NCBI RefSeq assembly: GCF_004614195.1
Contig: NZ_SPUM01000087.1
Span: 1 to 53,608, forward strand
Direction of reading: 5' to 3'
DNA length: 53,608 nt
Source of the DNA: Massilia horti
GTDB taxonomy: Bacteria; Pseudomonadota; Gammaproteobacteria; Burkholderiales; Burkholderiaceae_D
The notes beneath the pieces are model-generated. The model was not told where the DNA came from. It ran no database searches and worked only from the letters and a program-made list of their open reading frames with translations. Positions within the stretch are counted from its first letter, which is position 1. Each line of letters begins with the position of its first letter. This document shows positions 44,101 through 53,606 of this stretch, one piece after another. A program made the translations under genes and the position numbers.

Positions 44101-44358
44101 GTCACTGCCGCCCACAGCGCCGGCTACACGCGCTTTCGGCCCGTGCTGATGACGGCGCTGGCGATGATCATCGGGATGTTCCCGCTCGCGCTGGGCCTGG
44201 GCGAAGGCGGCGAACAAAACGCGCCGCTCGGCCGCGCCGTCATCGGCGGGCTGCTGTTCGCCACCGTGTCCACGCTGCTGTTCGTCCCCGCCGTGTTCGC
44301 CATCATCCACGGCTGGCGCGCCAAGCGCCGCGGCGGCGCGGGAGACGCCCGTGGATAA
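41185..44358 (+). CDS. RND efflux permease (mirror copy)
   Basis: Exact mirror of 9251..12424: 1057 aa, TM4 aspartates D401-D402 present, TM10 Lys of AcrB replaced by Ala. Its end overlaps the adaptor gene by 8 nt (GTGGATAA). Confidence 0.93.
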   Translation: MWIVRVALRRPYTFIVLALLIVLAGTFAILRTATDIFPEIRIPIVNVIWTYTGLPPEDMANRIVSFSERGAQTVVNDVERTESQNLSGTALVKYYFRPNVNLDLALSQITGISQTQLRFTPPGTNPPIIITYNASSVPILQLALTSGELSEAQMFDLGNTFIRTALSTVQGASLPFPYGGRQRQVQVDLDPPALRARNLSAQDVVAAINAQNLIVPAGTQKIGDFEYNIKLNSSPLQIEELNNLPVRSSGNAITFVRDVAHVHDGSAPQTNMVRVNGQRAVLMSVVKTGTASTLDVVDSIHRLLPGIRASMPPALNITTTGDQSLFVRAAVSSLVREATIAAALTGLMILLLLASWRSALIITISIPLSVLVSLICLSALGETINLMTLGGLALAVGVLVDDATVAIENINWNLEQGKEVEQAILDGAQQIAVPALVATLAICIVFVPMFFLKGVPRFLFVPMAEAVIFAMLASYGLSRTLVPTLAKYWLRAHKPQEQAAPRGNVFARAQERIGHGFESLRDRYQNTLGLVLAWRRGFVLAFLGFVALSFLLLPWLGRDFFPSVDAGQIKLHLRAPTGTRIEETAALCDRVERVIRQVIPANELANMVDNIGLPNSAINLASSNSAPVGPGDADVLISLSADHHSTHDYERLLRRKLNESFPSVTFAFLPADIVTQILNFGLPSPIDVQVVGFDQEANRAFANRLYQQLRKIPGLADLRIQQALDYPELDVEVNRSKAAEVGLTQRDVATDLLVSLSGSFQTSPSFWADPKTGVQYNVAVQAPQYRLTTLQDLRSTPITSLDPGSGTSQLLANLSTVSRGVGPAVISHYNVKPTIDLFARVEDSDLGSVANAVQQVVDQSRKGLPRGSELVVRGQVETMNASFTGLQLGLAAAVVLIYLLIVVNFQSWLDPLIIITVLPAALAGIVWMLFATGTPISVPALTGAIMCMGVATANSILLVSFARERMEHGIDPVTAAHSAGYTRFRPVLMTALAMIIGMFPLALGLGEGGEQNAPLGRAVIGGLLFATVSTLLFVPAVFAIIHGWRAKRRGGAGDARG

Positions 44359-45520
44359 CCCGGCGCAGACGAGTGCAAAGCATGTGCCGAAGGGACTCAA
44401 GCGGCTCCTCGCCGCATTGGTGCTGCTGTTTGCCGTGATTGCCGCATGGGGCATCGCGGTCCGGCTGCACGCGCGCGCCGCATTGGAAAAGCGGGCGCAA
44501 GAGACCGGCGTGACGCTGGTCGCCGTGACCCGGGTGCGTGCCGGCACCGGCGGCGATAACCTGGTGCTGCCGGGGACCGTGCAGGCGTATGCCGACGCGC
44601 CGGTCTATGCGCGCACCACTGGTTATCTCAAACGCTGGTACGTCGACATCGGCGCCAGGGTAAGGGAAGGACAGCTGCTGGCCGAGATCGACACGCCGGA
44701 AGTGGACCAGGAGCTGAGGCAGGCGCAGGCAGACCTGGCCACCGCCGAGGCCAACGAGCGCCTGGCCCACACCACCAACGAGCGCTGGCGCAGCCTGCTG
44801 GCGACCCAGGCCGTCTCGCGCCAGGACGCCGACGAAAAGGCGGGCGACTTCGCGGCTAAGCACGCGCTCACCGCGTCGGCCAGGGCCAACCTGCTGCGGC
44901 TGCGCGACCTGCGCGACTTCCAGCGCGTGGTGGCGCCGTTCGACGGCACGATCACGGCGCGCAGCACCGATATCGGCCACCTCATCACCAGTAATGCGCC
45001 GCTGTTCAGCATCGCCGATGCGCGCCGGCTGCGCATCTATGTGCAGGTGCCGCAGCCGTTCGCCCGCAGCATGCAGCCGGGCCTGATGGGCGAAATGCAG
45101 TTTGCCGACAAGCCTGGCCGCTGGCCCGCCACCGTGGTGCGCACGGCCGACGCGCTCGACCCGGCCACGCGCACCCTGCAAACCGAGCTACAGGTCGACA
45201 ATGCGCAGGGTGAACTGCTGCCTGGTTCCTATGCAGATGTCCACTTCAGCCTGCCGGGCGTATCGGGAACACCGCGGATTCCGTCCAGTGCGTTCATTTT
45301 TCGCGGGAGCGGACTGTTCGTCGCCACCGTCGGCGCGGACAACCGCGCCAGGCTGCGCCCGATCCAGCCGGGACGCGACTTCGGGACCGAGATCGAGGTA
45401 GTAAGCGGGGTCAGTCCGGGCGACGAGATCATCGTCAATCCGCCTGACTCGCTGGTCGACAACCAGCCGGTGCGCATCGCCGGCGGGCAAACGCCGGTCA
45501 GCGCGACAGCGCGGCGCTGA
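44351..45520 (+). CDS. RND periplasmic adaptor (mirror copy)
   Basis: Exact mirror of 8089..9258: GTG start, N-terminal membrane anchor, lipoyl-like halves flanking an alpha-hairpin; membrane-fusion partner of the permease. Confidence 0.91.
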   Translation: MDNPAQTSAKHVPKGLKRLLAALVLLFAVIAAWGIAVRLHARAALEKRAQETGVTLVAVTRVRAGTGGDNLVLPGTVQAYADAPVYARTTGYLKRWYVDIGARVREGQLLAEIDTPEVDQELRQAQADLATAEANERLAHTTNERWRSLLATQAVSRQDADEKAGDFAAKHALTASARANLLRLRDLRDFQRVVAPFDGTITARSTDIGHLITSNAPLFSIADARRLRIYVQVPQPFARSMQPGLMGEMQFADKPGRWPATVVRTADALDPATRTLQTELQVDNAQGELLPGSYADVHFSLPGVSGTPRIPSSAFIFRGSGLFVATVGADNRARLRPIQPGRDFGTEIEVVSGVSPGDEIIVNPPDSLVDNQPVRIAGGQTPVSATARR

Positions 45521-45971
45521 TCCGGTCGCCGAACAGGGTCAGCGCGACGCCGCCCACCATCACCAGCGCCCCCAGCATGCGCAAGCCCGACACCTTGCGC
45601 ACGGCCATGCTGACCAGGCCGAAGTTATCGATGGCCATCGACATGAGGAGCTGGCCGGCGATCACCAGCACCACCAAATTGAGCATGCCGATGCGTGGGG
45701 CCAGGAAAACCGTACCAAACACGAACGACGCGCCGAGAAAACCACCGCACAGCTTCCAGAACGGCTGGCTGAACGCTGCCGAGACGGCCTCGCCCACACC
45801 GCCGCGCGCGGTCGCCACCGCCGCCAGCACCACCGTCCCACACAAAAACGACACCAGCGCCGCACCTACCGAGTTGGCGCCGATCGCCATGGCCAGCTGG
45901 CTGTTCACCGCTGCCTGCACCGAAAACGCGACACCCACACAAAACGCCATCAACAACAAAACCAGATTCAT
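45498..45971 (-). CDS. YdcZ/DUF606-type membrane protein (mirror copy)
   Basis: Exact mirror of 7638..8111: 157 aa, about five membrane helices, half-size DMT-type transporter; overlaps the adaptor gene by 23 bp tail to tail. Confidence 0.83.
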   Translation of the reverse strand: MNLVLLLMAFCVGVAFSVQAAVNSQLAMAIGANSVGAALVSFLCGTVVLAAVATARGGVGEAVSAAFSQPFWKLCGGFLGASFVFGTVFLAPRIGMLNLVVLVIAGQLLMSMAIDNFGLVSMAVRKVSGLRMLGALVMVGGVALTLFGDRISAALSR

Positions 45972-46214
45972 TGCACTTTCTTGGCTCGGCAGAACCGAGC
46001 TTTCACCCAAAAAAAGTGGAGGATTGTAGTACAAGCAGCACAATGATGCAGGAAGGCAAATGAAACAGGCAGCACCAAACAACCCCGCCAATGCGCATCC
46101 TGGCGCGCCATTGCTGCAATTTGTCGCAATTTGGCGGCACTGCCGGGATCGCTTTGGCTAAGATGTTGCTACCAGCACTTGCTGATCCATTCATTTCGTA
46201 CAGGGGAGAACAAC

Positions 46215-46985
46215 ATGAACAATACTTTCACCCAACGACGCCGCAGCCTGCTGCTGGCCGCCTGCGCCGTCGCCCTCGCCGCGCCGGTGCCGCAAGCGCT
46301 GGCGTTCTCGTTTTGGGGCGAAAAAGTCCAGGGCAGCGGCCGCGTGATCACGCAAGCGCGCGAGGTCGGCCACTTCCAGGGCCTGTCGCTGGACGTGCCG
46401 GGCAATGTCGAGCTGCGCATCGGGAATTCGGAAAGCGTGACCGTCGAGACCGACGACAACCTGCAGCCGCTGGTGGAAACGGTGGTCGAGGACGGCATGC
46501 TGAAGATCCGCCCGTCGCGGCGCAACCTGAACCTGAACACGCGCACGCTCAGGATCGTGGTGCAGGCGCGCACGATCGACCGTCTCAACGTGGCCGGTTC
46601 GGGCTCGGTCAGTGCGGACGCGCTGCGCGCGCCCAAGTTGGACCTTCACATCGGCGGCTCGGGCAACATCAGTGTCAAGGGCGTGGACACTGACGCGCTG
46701 GTGATCAACCTGGGTGGCAGCGGCGCGCTAGTGACCGGCAGCGGCAACGCACGGCAAGTGTCGGTGAAGATTGCCGGATCGGGCAATGTGGACGTGGGCC
46801 GGGTGAAGGCGGAAGACGTCAGCGTCAAGGTAGCCGGTTCGGGCGACACCACGGCGTGGGCGACCAAGACGCTGGCGGTGAAAATCGCCGGATCGGGCGA
46901 CATCAAGTACTACGGCGATCCGGCGCTGAGCAGGTCGGTGGCGGGGTCGGGGGATGTGAAGCGGCTCGGCGACGCGCCGCGGTAA
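46215..46985 (+). CDS. Secreted GIN (DUF2807) protein (mirror copy)
   Basis: Exact mirror of 6624..7394: signal peptide and seven AGSG-type beta-solenoid repeats; AGGGGAG before the ATG. Confidence 0.85.
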   Translation: MNNTFTQRRRSLLLAACAVALAAPVPQALAFSFWGEKVQGSGRVITQAREVGHFQGLSLDVPGNVELRIGNSESVTVETDDNLQPLVETVVEDGMLKIRPSRRNLNLNTRTLRIVVQARTIDRLNVAGSGSVSADALRAPKLDLHIGGSGNISVKGVDTDALVINLGGSGALVTGSGNARQVSVKIAGSGNVDVGRVKAEDVSVKVAGSGDTTAWATKTLAVKIAGSGDIKYYGDPALSRSVAGSGDVKRLGDAPR

Positions 46986-47012
46986 AAGGAAAAACGCAGG
47001 CGCCAGCGTACA

Positions 47013-47196
47013 CCGTAGGGTGTGCAGCTTTGCTGCGCACGCGGTCACCGCGTGCTGACCTGCGGTTGCAGCTTCGTTACGCGGCGCTCGCGAACCGTGT
47101 GCGCATGCGCTCGGCGATCACGTCTCGGGAGCCTGTCGGCTGAACCGTTGGCGGTGCTCGCAATCCGCGTGCGCAGCAAAGCTGCACACCCTACGG
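47013..47196. repeat. Long-form GTAG-headed inverted-repeat element (mirror copy)
   Basis: Mirror of 6413..6596. Bases 47041..47105 align without gaps to 26776..26840 (54 of 65 identical), linking it to the element at the window centre. Confidence 0.85.
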
Positions 47197-47206
47197 TTCA
47201 GTACTA

Positions 47207-47659
47207 CTAGCGCCCCCCCGGCGCAACGTATCCCAGCGGCTTGACCGGCGCCTCGACTTGCACCTCCTGCCGCTTGTGCTGGCGGTCTTCCACCACCAGC
47301 GTGAGCGGTACCGTCTCGCCTTCCTTGAGCTGCTGCTTCAGGTCGAACAGCATCACGTGGTAGCCGCCCGGTCCCAGGGTCACGGTCTGCCCGGCAGGCA
47401 GGTCGATCGCGTCCACGGCGCGCATCTTCATCGACTGCCCCTGCATCTCCATCTTGTGCAGCTCGGCGTTGCCCGCCACCGGCGAGCGCACGCCCACCAC
47501 GCGCGCGTCGGTAGGCGAGCGCAACTGCATGAAGGCACCCGAGACCTTTTGGGCCGGCACCGTCGCGCGCACCCAGGGGTCGGTCACCACAACCTGGGCC
47601 AGTGCGGCGCTTGAAAACAGCGCGGCCGCAGCCAGCGCAACAATCTTCGTCGGTTTCAT
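47207..47659 (-). CDS. Periplasmic copper chaperone PCu(A)C (mirror copy)
   Basis: Exact mirror of 5950..6402: signal peptide and H68-X10-M79-X21-H101-X-M103 copper site. Confidence 0.9.
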   Translation of the reverse strand: MKPTKIVALAAAALFSSAALAQVVVTDPWVRATVPAQKVSGAFMQLRSPTDARVVGVRSPVAGNAELHKMEMQGQSMKMRAVDAIDLPAGQTVTLGPGGYHVMLFDLKQQLKEGETVPLTLVVEDRQHKRQEVQVEAPVKPLGYVAPGGR

Positions 47660-47677
47660 GTTTTTGATTATAGCCTC

Positions 47678-48220
47678 CTACTTGCCGCCCTTGAGGATTT
47701 CGCGTTCGATTAATACCGTTTCCGTGCCGTCGGTCAGCCATACCTGGCCGTCCTGGATTGTGCATTGTAGCTGCATTGTGCGCTTGGCCATCTTCTCCAG
47801 CTGCTGGCTTGCTTCGGACGGGATGTTCACGATGGTCAGGTTTTTCGCGCGATCGACCTTGCCGGCGAGCTGCTTGAACCAGATGTGGCTGGTGGCGCTG
47901 TAGCTGTACACGAACACATGTTCGGAGCGCCCGCAGGCTTTCATGAGGCGCTTGTCGTCCGGCTGGCCGACCTCGATCCAGGTTTGGATCGCGCCGGTCA
48001 GGTCCTTCTGCCACAGGGCCGGCTCGTCGACGTCGAACAGGTCCTTGGTGTAGGTCAGCGCCGGGTCGGCGTGCAATGCGAACGCGAGCACGCGGATCAT
48101 CACGCGCTCGTCGGTTTCCGACGGATGGCGCGCGATCGTCAGCGCGTGTTCCTGGTAGTAGTTGCGGTCCATGTCCGCGATCTGCAGGTCTGCCTTGTAG
48201 ATGGTTGCCTTGAGGGCCAT
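47678..48220 (-). CDS. yaeQ: YaeQ family protein (mirror copy)
   Basis: Exact mirror of 5389..5931: 180 aa, PD-(D/E)XK-like fold family of unknown biochemical role, between purU and the copper chaperone gene. Confidence 0.91.
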   Translation of the reverse strand: MALKATIYKADLQIADMDRNYYQEHALTIARHPSETDERVMIRVLAFALHADPALTYTKDLFDVDEPALWQKDLTGAIQTWIEVGQPDDKRLMKACGRSEHVFVYSYSATSHIWFKQLAGKVDRAKNLTIVNIPSEASQQLEKMAKRTMQLQCTIQDGQVWLTDGTETVLIEREILKGGK

Positions 48221-48238
48221 TGATGCTGCTTTCCTTGG

Positions 48239-49108
48239 TTACTTGAAGACGACGGTCTTGTCGCCGTTTTGCAGGATGCGGTGCTCGACGAACCACTTGA
48301 CCGCGCGCGCCAGCACCACGCACTCGACGTCGCGCCCGATGGCGGTCAGTTCCTCGACCTCCATCGCGTGGTCGACCCGTTCGACGTCCTGTTCGATGAT
48401 CGGCCCTTCGTCCAGGTCGCCGGTCACGAAGTGCGCGGTGGCGCCGATCAGCTTGACGCCGCGCCGGTGCGCCTGTGCGTAGGGACGCGCACCCTTGAAG
48501 CTGGGCAGGAACGAGTGGTGGATGTTGATCGCCCTGCCCTTGAGCGCTTCGCACAGCTGTGGCGACAGGATTTGCATGTAGCGCGCCAGCACCACCAGGT
48601 CGACCTGGTGGGTGTCGAGCAGCTCCAGCAAGCGCGCCTCCTGGGCCAGCTTGGCTTCTTCGCTTGCGCCGCTGGCCAGCGGCAGGTGGTGGAACGGAAT
48701 GTTGTAGCTTGCCGCGAGCTGGTAGAAATCCATGTGGTTCGACACGATCGCCGGTATCTCGACCGGCAGCAGGCCACTCTTGTACCGAAACAGCAGGTCG
48801 TTCAGGCAGTGGCCGATCTTCGAGACCATGATCAGCACGCGCGGCTTTTTATGCGCGTCGTGCAGCTGGCCCTGCATCCCCGCCTCGCGGCACAGTGCGG
48901 CAAAACCGGCGCGCAACACAGCGTCGCCGATCGCCTCGTGTTCGAGCGCGAAATGCACCCGCATGAAGAACATGCCGGTTTCGCTGTCGCCGAACTGCGC
49001 CGAATCGATGATGTTGCAGCCGTGTTCGGCCAAAAAGCCGGACACGCGATGGACGATACCGCGCCGGTCCAGGCACGACAGGGTCAGGATGTACTCCGGA
49101 TACGTCAT
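48239..49108 (-). CDS. purU: Formyltetrahydrofolate deformylase PurU (mirror copy)
   Basis: Exact mirror of 4501..5370: ACT domain plus formyl hydrolase domain with N195, H197 and D233. Confidence 0.93.
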   Translation of the reverse strand: MTYPEYILTLSCLDRRGIVHRVSGFLAEHGCNIIDSAQFGDSETGMFFMRVHFALEHEAIGDAVLRAGFAALCREAGMQGQLHDAHKKPRVLIMVSKIGHCLNDLLFRYKSGLLPVEIPAIVSNHMDFYQLAASYNIPFHHLPLASGASEEAKLAQEARLLELLDTHQVDLVVLARYMQILSPQLCEALKGRAINIHHSFLPSFKGARPYAQAHRRGVKLIGATAHFVTGDLDEGPIIEQDVERVDHAMEVEELTAIGRDVECVVLARAVKWFVEHRILQNGDKTVVFK

Positions 49109-49350
49109 GGATCACTCAGGTGGTTGGTCGGGCTAGCCGGCTATTGTCGCACGGGATGGCGAAATCATCCATTCATACCAACGGGTCACCGGCTGGCCCG
49201 CCCGCCAGGCGGCGCCCCTGCCACTTGACTGAACCTGCGTACCCCGCAAATTCGGCGAACTTGGGGCATCAAACAACGTCCTATCGCAAGCTCTTTCGCG
49301 AGCGCAGGCCGCAGAAAGGGGTGTCCAATGAATTTTACCTAGAGGAAAAC

Positions 49351-49785
49351 ATGCAAGCCTACCCGAACAACCCTGCCCTGAGGGGGCACCTCGAATCACA
49401 GGTCAATTTCCTGTCCGAGCTGACGCAAAAAACTTACGACTCGATGCGCAAGTTGAGCGAACTGAACATGCACCTGGCCCAGCAGATGATCGAAGACTCG
49501 ATGAACATGGGGCGCTCGATGATGCAGTGCTCCGACCCGTTCCAGATGACCTCGACGGCGATGAACGGGCTGCAGCCGGCGACCGAACACCTGCGCACCT
49601 ACCAGCAGCAGCTCATGGGCGTGCTGGCGGGCGCGCAGGTGGACTTGACCAGGAGTGCCGAGACCAGCATTTCGGAAGCGAGCCGCAGCGCCAGCGCCAT
49701 GGCCGACCAGATGGTGCGCAGCGCCTCCGCCTCGGCCACCGCGGCCGAAAACGCCGCCGGCAGCGCCGCGCGCAACGCCGGTTGA
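49351..49785 (+). CDS. Phasin-family protein (mirror copy)
   Basis: Exact mirror of 3824..4258: 144-aa helical granule-associated protein type; AGAGGA before the ATG; first gene of the mirrored stress operon. Confidence 0.73.
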   Translation: MQAYPNNPALRGHLESQVNFLSELTQKTYDSMRKLSELNMHLAQQMIEDSMNMGRSMMQCSDPFQMTSTAMNGLQPATEHLRTYQQQLMGVLAGAQVDLTRSAETSISEASRSASAMADQMVRSASASATAAENAAGSAARNAG

Positions 49786-49797
49786 CAGGGGGCGCCG

Positions 49798-50343
49798 ATG
49801 GTCAGACCCGAACGGCGCCGTAGCGCCATGGACGCGCTCGAGCTGCTGCGGACCGAACACGAGAAGGTGCGCGCCCTGTTGCGCCAATTCGAGGAACTGC
49901 GCGCCATCGAGGACGAGGACGAACGCAAGGCTGAGCTGGTGGATGAAATCTGTTACGAGCTGACGCTGCACACGATGCTGGAAGAAGAAATCTTTTATCC
50001 GGCGCTGCGCGCGGCGCAATTGGATGCCGACATGATGGACGAGGCCGACGTCGAGCATGCGGGCGCGCGCGAGCTGATCAGCCAGCTCGAAGTGATGTAC
50101 CCGGGCGACGATCACTTCGACGCCACCGTGGTTGTGCTGGGCGAGGAAATCGCCCACCACATCGACAAGGAGGAAGGCGAGATGTTCGCGGCGGCACGTG
50201 CCGCGGGCATCGACCTGGCGGCCCTCGCGTTGCTGCTCACGGCGCGCCGCGAGCAGCTGGAGGAAGACCTGTCCTCGCCCGCCTCGATCGAGACGTTCGA
50301 ACCGCACGGCGGCTCGCGGCGCTCGCCGCGCCCGCCCAACTAG
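49798..50343 (+). CDS. Hemerythrin HHE-domain protein (mirror copy)
   Basis: Exact mirror of 3266..3811: di-iron ligand set H21, H58, E62, H87, H121, E125; 12 bp after the phasin stop. Confidence 0.85.
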   Translation: MVRPERRRSAMDALELLRTEHEKVRALLRQFEELRAIEDEDERKAELVDEICYELTLHTMLEEEIFYPALRAAQLDADMMDEADVEHAGARELISQLEVMYPGDDHFDATVVVLGEEIAHHIDKEEGEMFAAARAAGIDLAALALLLTARREQLEEDLSSPASIETFEPHGGSRRSPRPPN

Positions 50344-50445
50344 GCGGCGGAACTATTGAAATGGCGGCCTCTCTAACCCACGAGCGCATTAGTGCTGCGC
50401 TCGCAGCGTCCAACTTTGACACCATGGGCACACAAGGAGATCGAT

Positions 50446-50796
50446 ATGGCGACAGGTAAGGAAAGCGGCAAAGGCGCGGCCGGCGCGGCCGGTCCGGGCG
50501 GCCCCGCACAAAAGACTCCGGCCAAGCGCGGCTTCGCTGCGATGGACCAGAACCAGCAGCGCGAGATCGCCAGCAAGGGCGGCCAGGCTGCACACCAAAA
50601 AGGAACGGCACACGAATTCGATTCGGAAGAAGCACGCCGTGCGGGACAAAAAGGCGGCGAGGCAGTCAGCCGCAACCGTGCACACATGGCCGACATCGGC
50701 CGCAAAGGCGGCGAGAGCCGGCAGTCGGCTCACCGGGCCGCAGCAGCGGCTGCAGCGGCGGCCAAGGGCAGCCGCCAGGGCGGCAAGGAAGAATAA
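50446..50796 (+). CDS. KGG-repeat general stress protein (mirror copy)
   Basis: Exact mirror of 2813..3163: 116 aa, several KGG motifs, AAGGAG six bases before the ATG. Confidence 0.85.
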   Translation: MATGKESGKGAAGAAGPGGPAQKTPAKRGFAAMDQNQQREIASKGGQAAHQKGTAHEFDSEEARRAGQKGGEAVSRNRAHMADIGRKGGESRQSAHRAAAAAAAAAKGSRQGGKEE

Positions 50797-50867
50797 GGCC
50801 GTGCTGGCGCCATCATCCGGCATTTTCCCCTGTCACCCAATAAGCAAAACCTTCTACCAGTTCAGCG

Positions 50868-50899
50868 CGGGCCGGGCGCATGCTCAGGCCCGTTTTTTT
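50868..50899 (+). terminator. Terminator of the stress operon (mirror copy)
   Basis: Mirror of 2710..2741: CGGGCC/GGCCCG stem and seven T. Confidence 0.75.
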
Positions 50900-50931
50900 G
50901 CGCCCAGACTGAAGTAGCCGGCGGGGTGCGC

Positions 50932-51159
50932 TCAGTCCAACTGGCCATCATGAAAGAAGACGAAATACACCGGCTCCTCCTTGTCGCTCACGATCAGCGC
51001 CGTGCAGCCATGTTCGTCGGTGACGCCATCGAACCTGCGGCCATCGTTCAAGTGGGCTACATACCGCACGTTCGGCAGCGGCTCATCCGTCTGCCGATCA
51101 CGCACGACCAGACGCTCATCGGTGCGCACCGGCGGCAGGGGGATGGTCGATACATCCAT
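50932..51159 (-). CDS. Small beta-sandwich-like hypothetical protein (mirror copy)
   Basis: Exact mirror of 2450..2677: 75 aa, VVRDRQTDEPLPNVRY pattern, function unknown. Confidence 0.58.
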   Translation of the reverse strand: MDVSTIPLPPVRTDERLVVRDRQTDEPLPNVRYVAHLNDGRRFDGVTDEHGCTALIVSDKEEPVYFVFFHDGQLD

Positions 51160-51310
51160 GACAGGTCCGTCTTTCCATTCGTCTGGTCCTCATCTGCACC
51201 CAGCGAGGGCGTACTGACCTGTTATCTTGGCACAAGAGAATGTGGATGAGGTTGAGAAATAGCAGACACGGTTGCGCTAACAATGTCGCTTTGGCGCGAC
51301 AACGTCGGGA

Positions 51311-51883
51311 TCAGGGCCTCAAGCCGGCATCGAGCACCGGCACCGCGGCATCGACCAGGCGCCGTACCAGCACGTCGGGATCGCGCTCCACATGCAGCAT
51401 GGCCGCGTGCTGCGGCCGCACGAAACCTTCCTCTTGCAGGTGGCCCACGAAGGACACCAGGCCCTCGTAAAAGCCGTTCACGTTGAACAGGCCAATCGGC
51501 TTGGCATGGATGCCCAGCTGCGACCAGGTCACCATCTCGAACAGCTCCTCGAGCGTGCCCATCCCGCCCGGCATAGCGATGAAGCCTTCGGCCAGGTCCG
51601 ACATCATCGCCTTACGCTCGTGCATATCCTTGACCACGAACATCCGGGTCAGGCCTTCGTGCCCGACCTCGCGTTCGAGCAGCGCGCGCGGAATCACGCC
51701 GGTGGCCTCGCCGCCCAGGCGCAGGACTTCGTCCGCGATCACGCCCATCAGGCCGACCTTGCCGCCGCCGTAGACCAGACCGATGTTATGTTCGACCAGG
51801 GCACGCGCCAGCAGGCGCGCGCCTTCTGCGTACAGGGGTTTGGCGCCCAGCGAGGCGCCGCAATAGACTGCGATCGATTTCAT
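51311..51883 (-). CDS. LOG-family phosphoribohydrolase (mirror copy)
   Basis: Exact mirror of 1726..2298: PGGMGTLEE motif at 105-113; follows the TetR gene by 20 bp. Confidence 0.9.
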   Translation of the reverse strand: MKSIAVYCGASLGAKPLYAEGARLLARALVEHNIGLVYGGGKVGLMGVIADEVLRLGGEATGVIPRALLEREVGHEGLTRMFVVKDMHERKAMMSDLAEGFIAMPGGMGTLEELFEMVTWSQLGIHAKPIGLFNVNGFYEGLVSFVGHLQEEGFVRPQHAAMLHVERDPDVLVRRLVDAAVPVLDAGLRP

Positions 51884-51903
51884 GAAATCCTTGGAAAATG
51901 ACG

Positions 51904-52599
51904 TTACAGGAACTCGAGGGCGCCGCGCCCTTCGTCGGAGAGCTTTTTCAGGAACTCGCCGGACAGCTTCTCGAACAGCACGCGGGTGTCGCCGCGCAGG
52001 TAGGGACCGAGCATCGACAGCACCTGGTAGCAGCCGCGCGCCAGCGCATCGGCGATCGCCTGCTGCTCGCTGTAGCGGCGCGGATTGCGCACGTATTCAT
52101 ACGACAGCCAATAGGTCGCGACCACCACCATGTTGGTGGCCATCGCGCCGATCTGCTGGTCGGTGGCCTCGAGCGACTGCTCGCTGCGCAGGTCCTCGCA
52201 CAGCTGGCGCGCGACCTTGATCTTGTGGGCGAGGATGGCCTTGAAGTGCAGTTCGAGCTTGCGGTTACGCGACAGCAGGTCGTTCAGGTCGCGGTAGAAA
52301 AAGCGGTAGCGCCAGATCAGCTCGAACATCAGGTGCAGGTACAGCCACACGTCTTCCATGTTCGAGCGGCGCCCGGCCGGCACGGTCAGCATGCGTTCGA
52401 TCTCCGCCTCGAACTGGGCGAACAGCGAATTGACGATGTCGTCCTTGTTGCGGAAGTGGTAGTACAGGTTCCCGGGCGAGATGTTCATCTCTTCCGCGAT
52501 GACGGTCGTCGTGATGTTCGGCTCGCCGAATTCGTTGAACAGCCGGAGCGACAGTTCAAGGATGCGTTCACGGGTTCGGCGGGGAGCTTTTTGTAGCAT
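51904..52599 (-). CDS. TetR/AcrR-family regulator (mirror copy)
   Basis: Exact mirror of 1010..1705: helix-turn-helix at 30-51, ligand unknown. Confidence 0.88.
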   Translation of the reverse strand: MLQKAPRRTRERILELSLRLFNEFGEPNITTTVIAEEMNISPGNLYYHFRNKDDIVNSLFAQFEAEIERMLTVPAGRRSNMEDVWLYLHLMFELIWRYRFFYRDLNDLLSRNRKLELHFKAILAHKIKVARQLCEDLRSEQSLEATDQQIGAMATNMVVVATYWLSYEYVRNPRRYSEQQAIADALARGCYQVLSMLGPYLRGDTRVLFEKLSGEFLKKLSDEGRGALEFL

Positions 52600-52702
52600 G
52601 GATGACGGCGGTTATCTGGTCATCCTCAAGCATAACACCAACACTCCTTTGGCGACACCGGCAGGGGCGGCCCGCCAACGCGGCTGGCAGCGTATCGCGC
52701 CG

Positions 52703-53446
52703 CTAAACAGCCGGTCCGGAACCTGAGCGCAGGCGCTGTTGCCGGAACGCCGAGTGCAGCGCAGCGCGCAGCGCGGCGGCGTTCCATGGCTTGGCCAGGT
52801 ACTGGTCGGCCGCGCCGCTCGCCAATGCCGCCCCGATCGCCCCCTCCTCCTTCTGAGCGGACAGGATGATGCGCCAAATGTGCGGATACTGGCGTCGCAC
52901 ATGCGCGGCCAGCTCGTCCCCGCTCATGCCCGGCATGCACTGGTCGGACAGCATGACCTGCACGTCGTTGCCGGCCAGCCGGGCCAGCGCCTCGTCGCCC
53001 GATTGCGCGAGCAGGATACGCCAACCGGTCGACGCCAGCATGTCGGCCAGCAGGTCGAGCATGAAGCGGTCGTCATCGACCACCAGCAGCGTTGGCGCCG
53101 GCGGCAGGAACGCCTCGATCTCGGCCACAAAGCTGTCAGGCTCGATCGGCTTGGCGATATAACCGTCAAAGCCTGCGGCCAGCAATGCGGTGGACGCGCT
53201 GCCGGGGCCGGGAGCTGCCAGCAGCGGCACGCCGGACAGCGCCGCGCTCGCACGCAGCGGCACGGCCAGGCCAGCGACGGGGACGGGATCGCACACGACC
53301 AGGTCCGGCGCCTGCTCGCGCGCCGCCTGCAGCGCGCCGGTCAGGTCGCGTGCGCGGCACACCGCGTGGCCGGCATTGCGCAGCAGCGCCTCCATCTGCG
53401 CGGCTTGGTCAGTATCGTCGTCGATGATGAGAATGCGTGCGGCCAC
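52703..53446 (-). CDS. Tandem receiver-domain response regulator (mirror copy)
   Basis: Exact mirror of 163..906: two receiver domains (D53 and D168), GTG start, no output domain. Confidence 0.83.
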   Translation of the reverse strand: MAARILIIDDDTDQAAQMEALLRNAGHAVCRARDLTGALQAAREQAPDLVVCDPVPVAGLAVPLRASAALSGVPLLAAPGPGSASTALLAAGFDGYIAKPIEPDSFVAEIEAFLPPAPTLLVVDDDRFMLDLLADMLASTGWRILLAQSGDEALARLAGNDVQVMLSDQCMPGMSGDELAAHVRRQYPHIWRIILSAQKEEGAIGAALASGAADQYLAKPWNAAALRAALHSAFRQQRLRSGSGPAV

Positions 53447-53480
53447 TGCGCCCCCCGGGAATCGGCAAACCGCGACTGTA

Positions 53481-53606
53481 TCACGGCCCGGGCTCGGGCT
53501 CGCCGGTGCGGGCGAGCGCGCCGATCTCGCCCATCACCTCGGCCAGCACGCCCGGATGGCTGCCGAGCGCCACGTGGCCGACGCCGCCGAATTCGACATT
53601 GCGCGC
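53481..53606 (-). CDS. C-terminal fragment of an alpha/beta-hydrolase (mirror copy)
   Basis: Exact mirror of 3..128; the 5' part is cut off by the window end at the same base as in the left arm. Confidence 0.48.
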   Translation of the reverse strand, partial: ARNVEFGGVGHVALGSHPGVLAEVMGEIGALARTGEPEPGP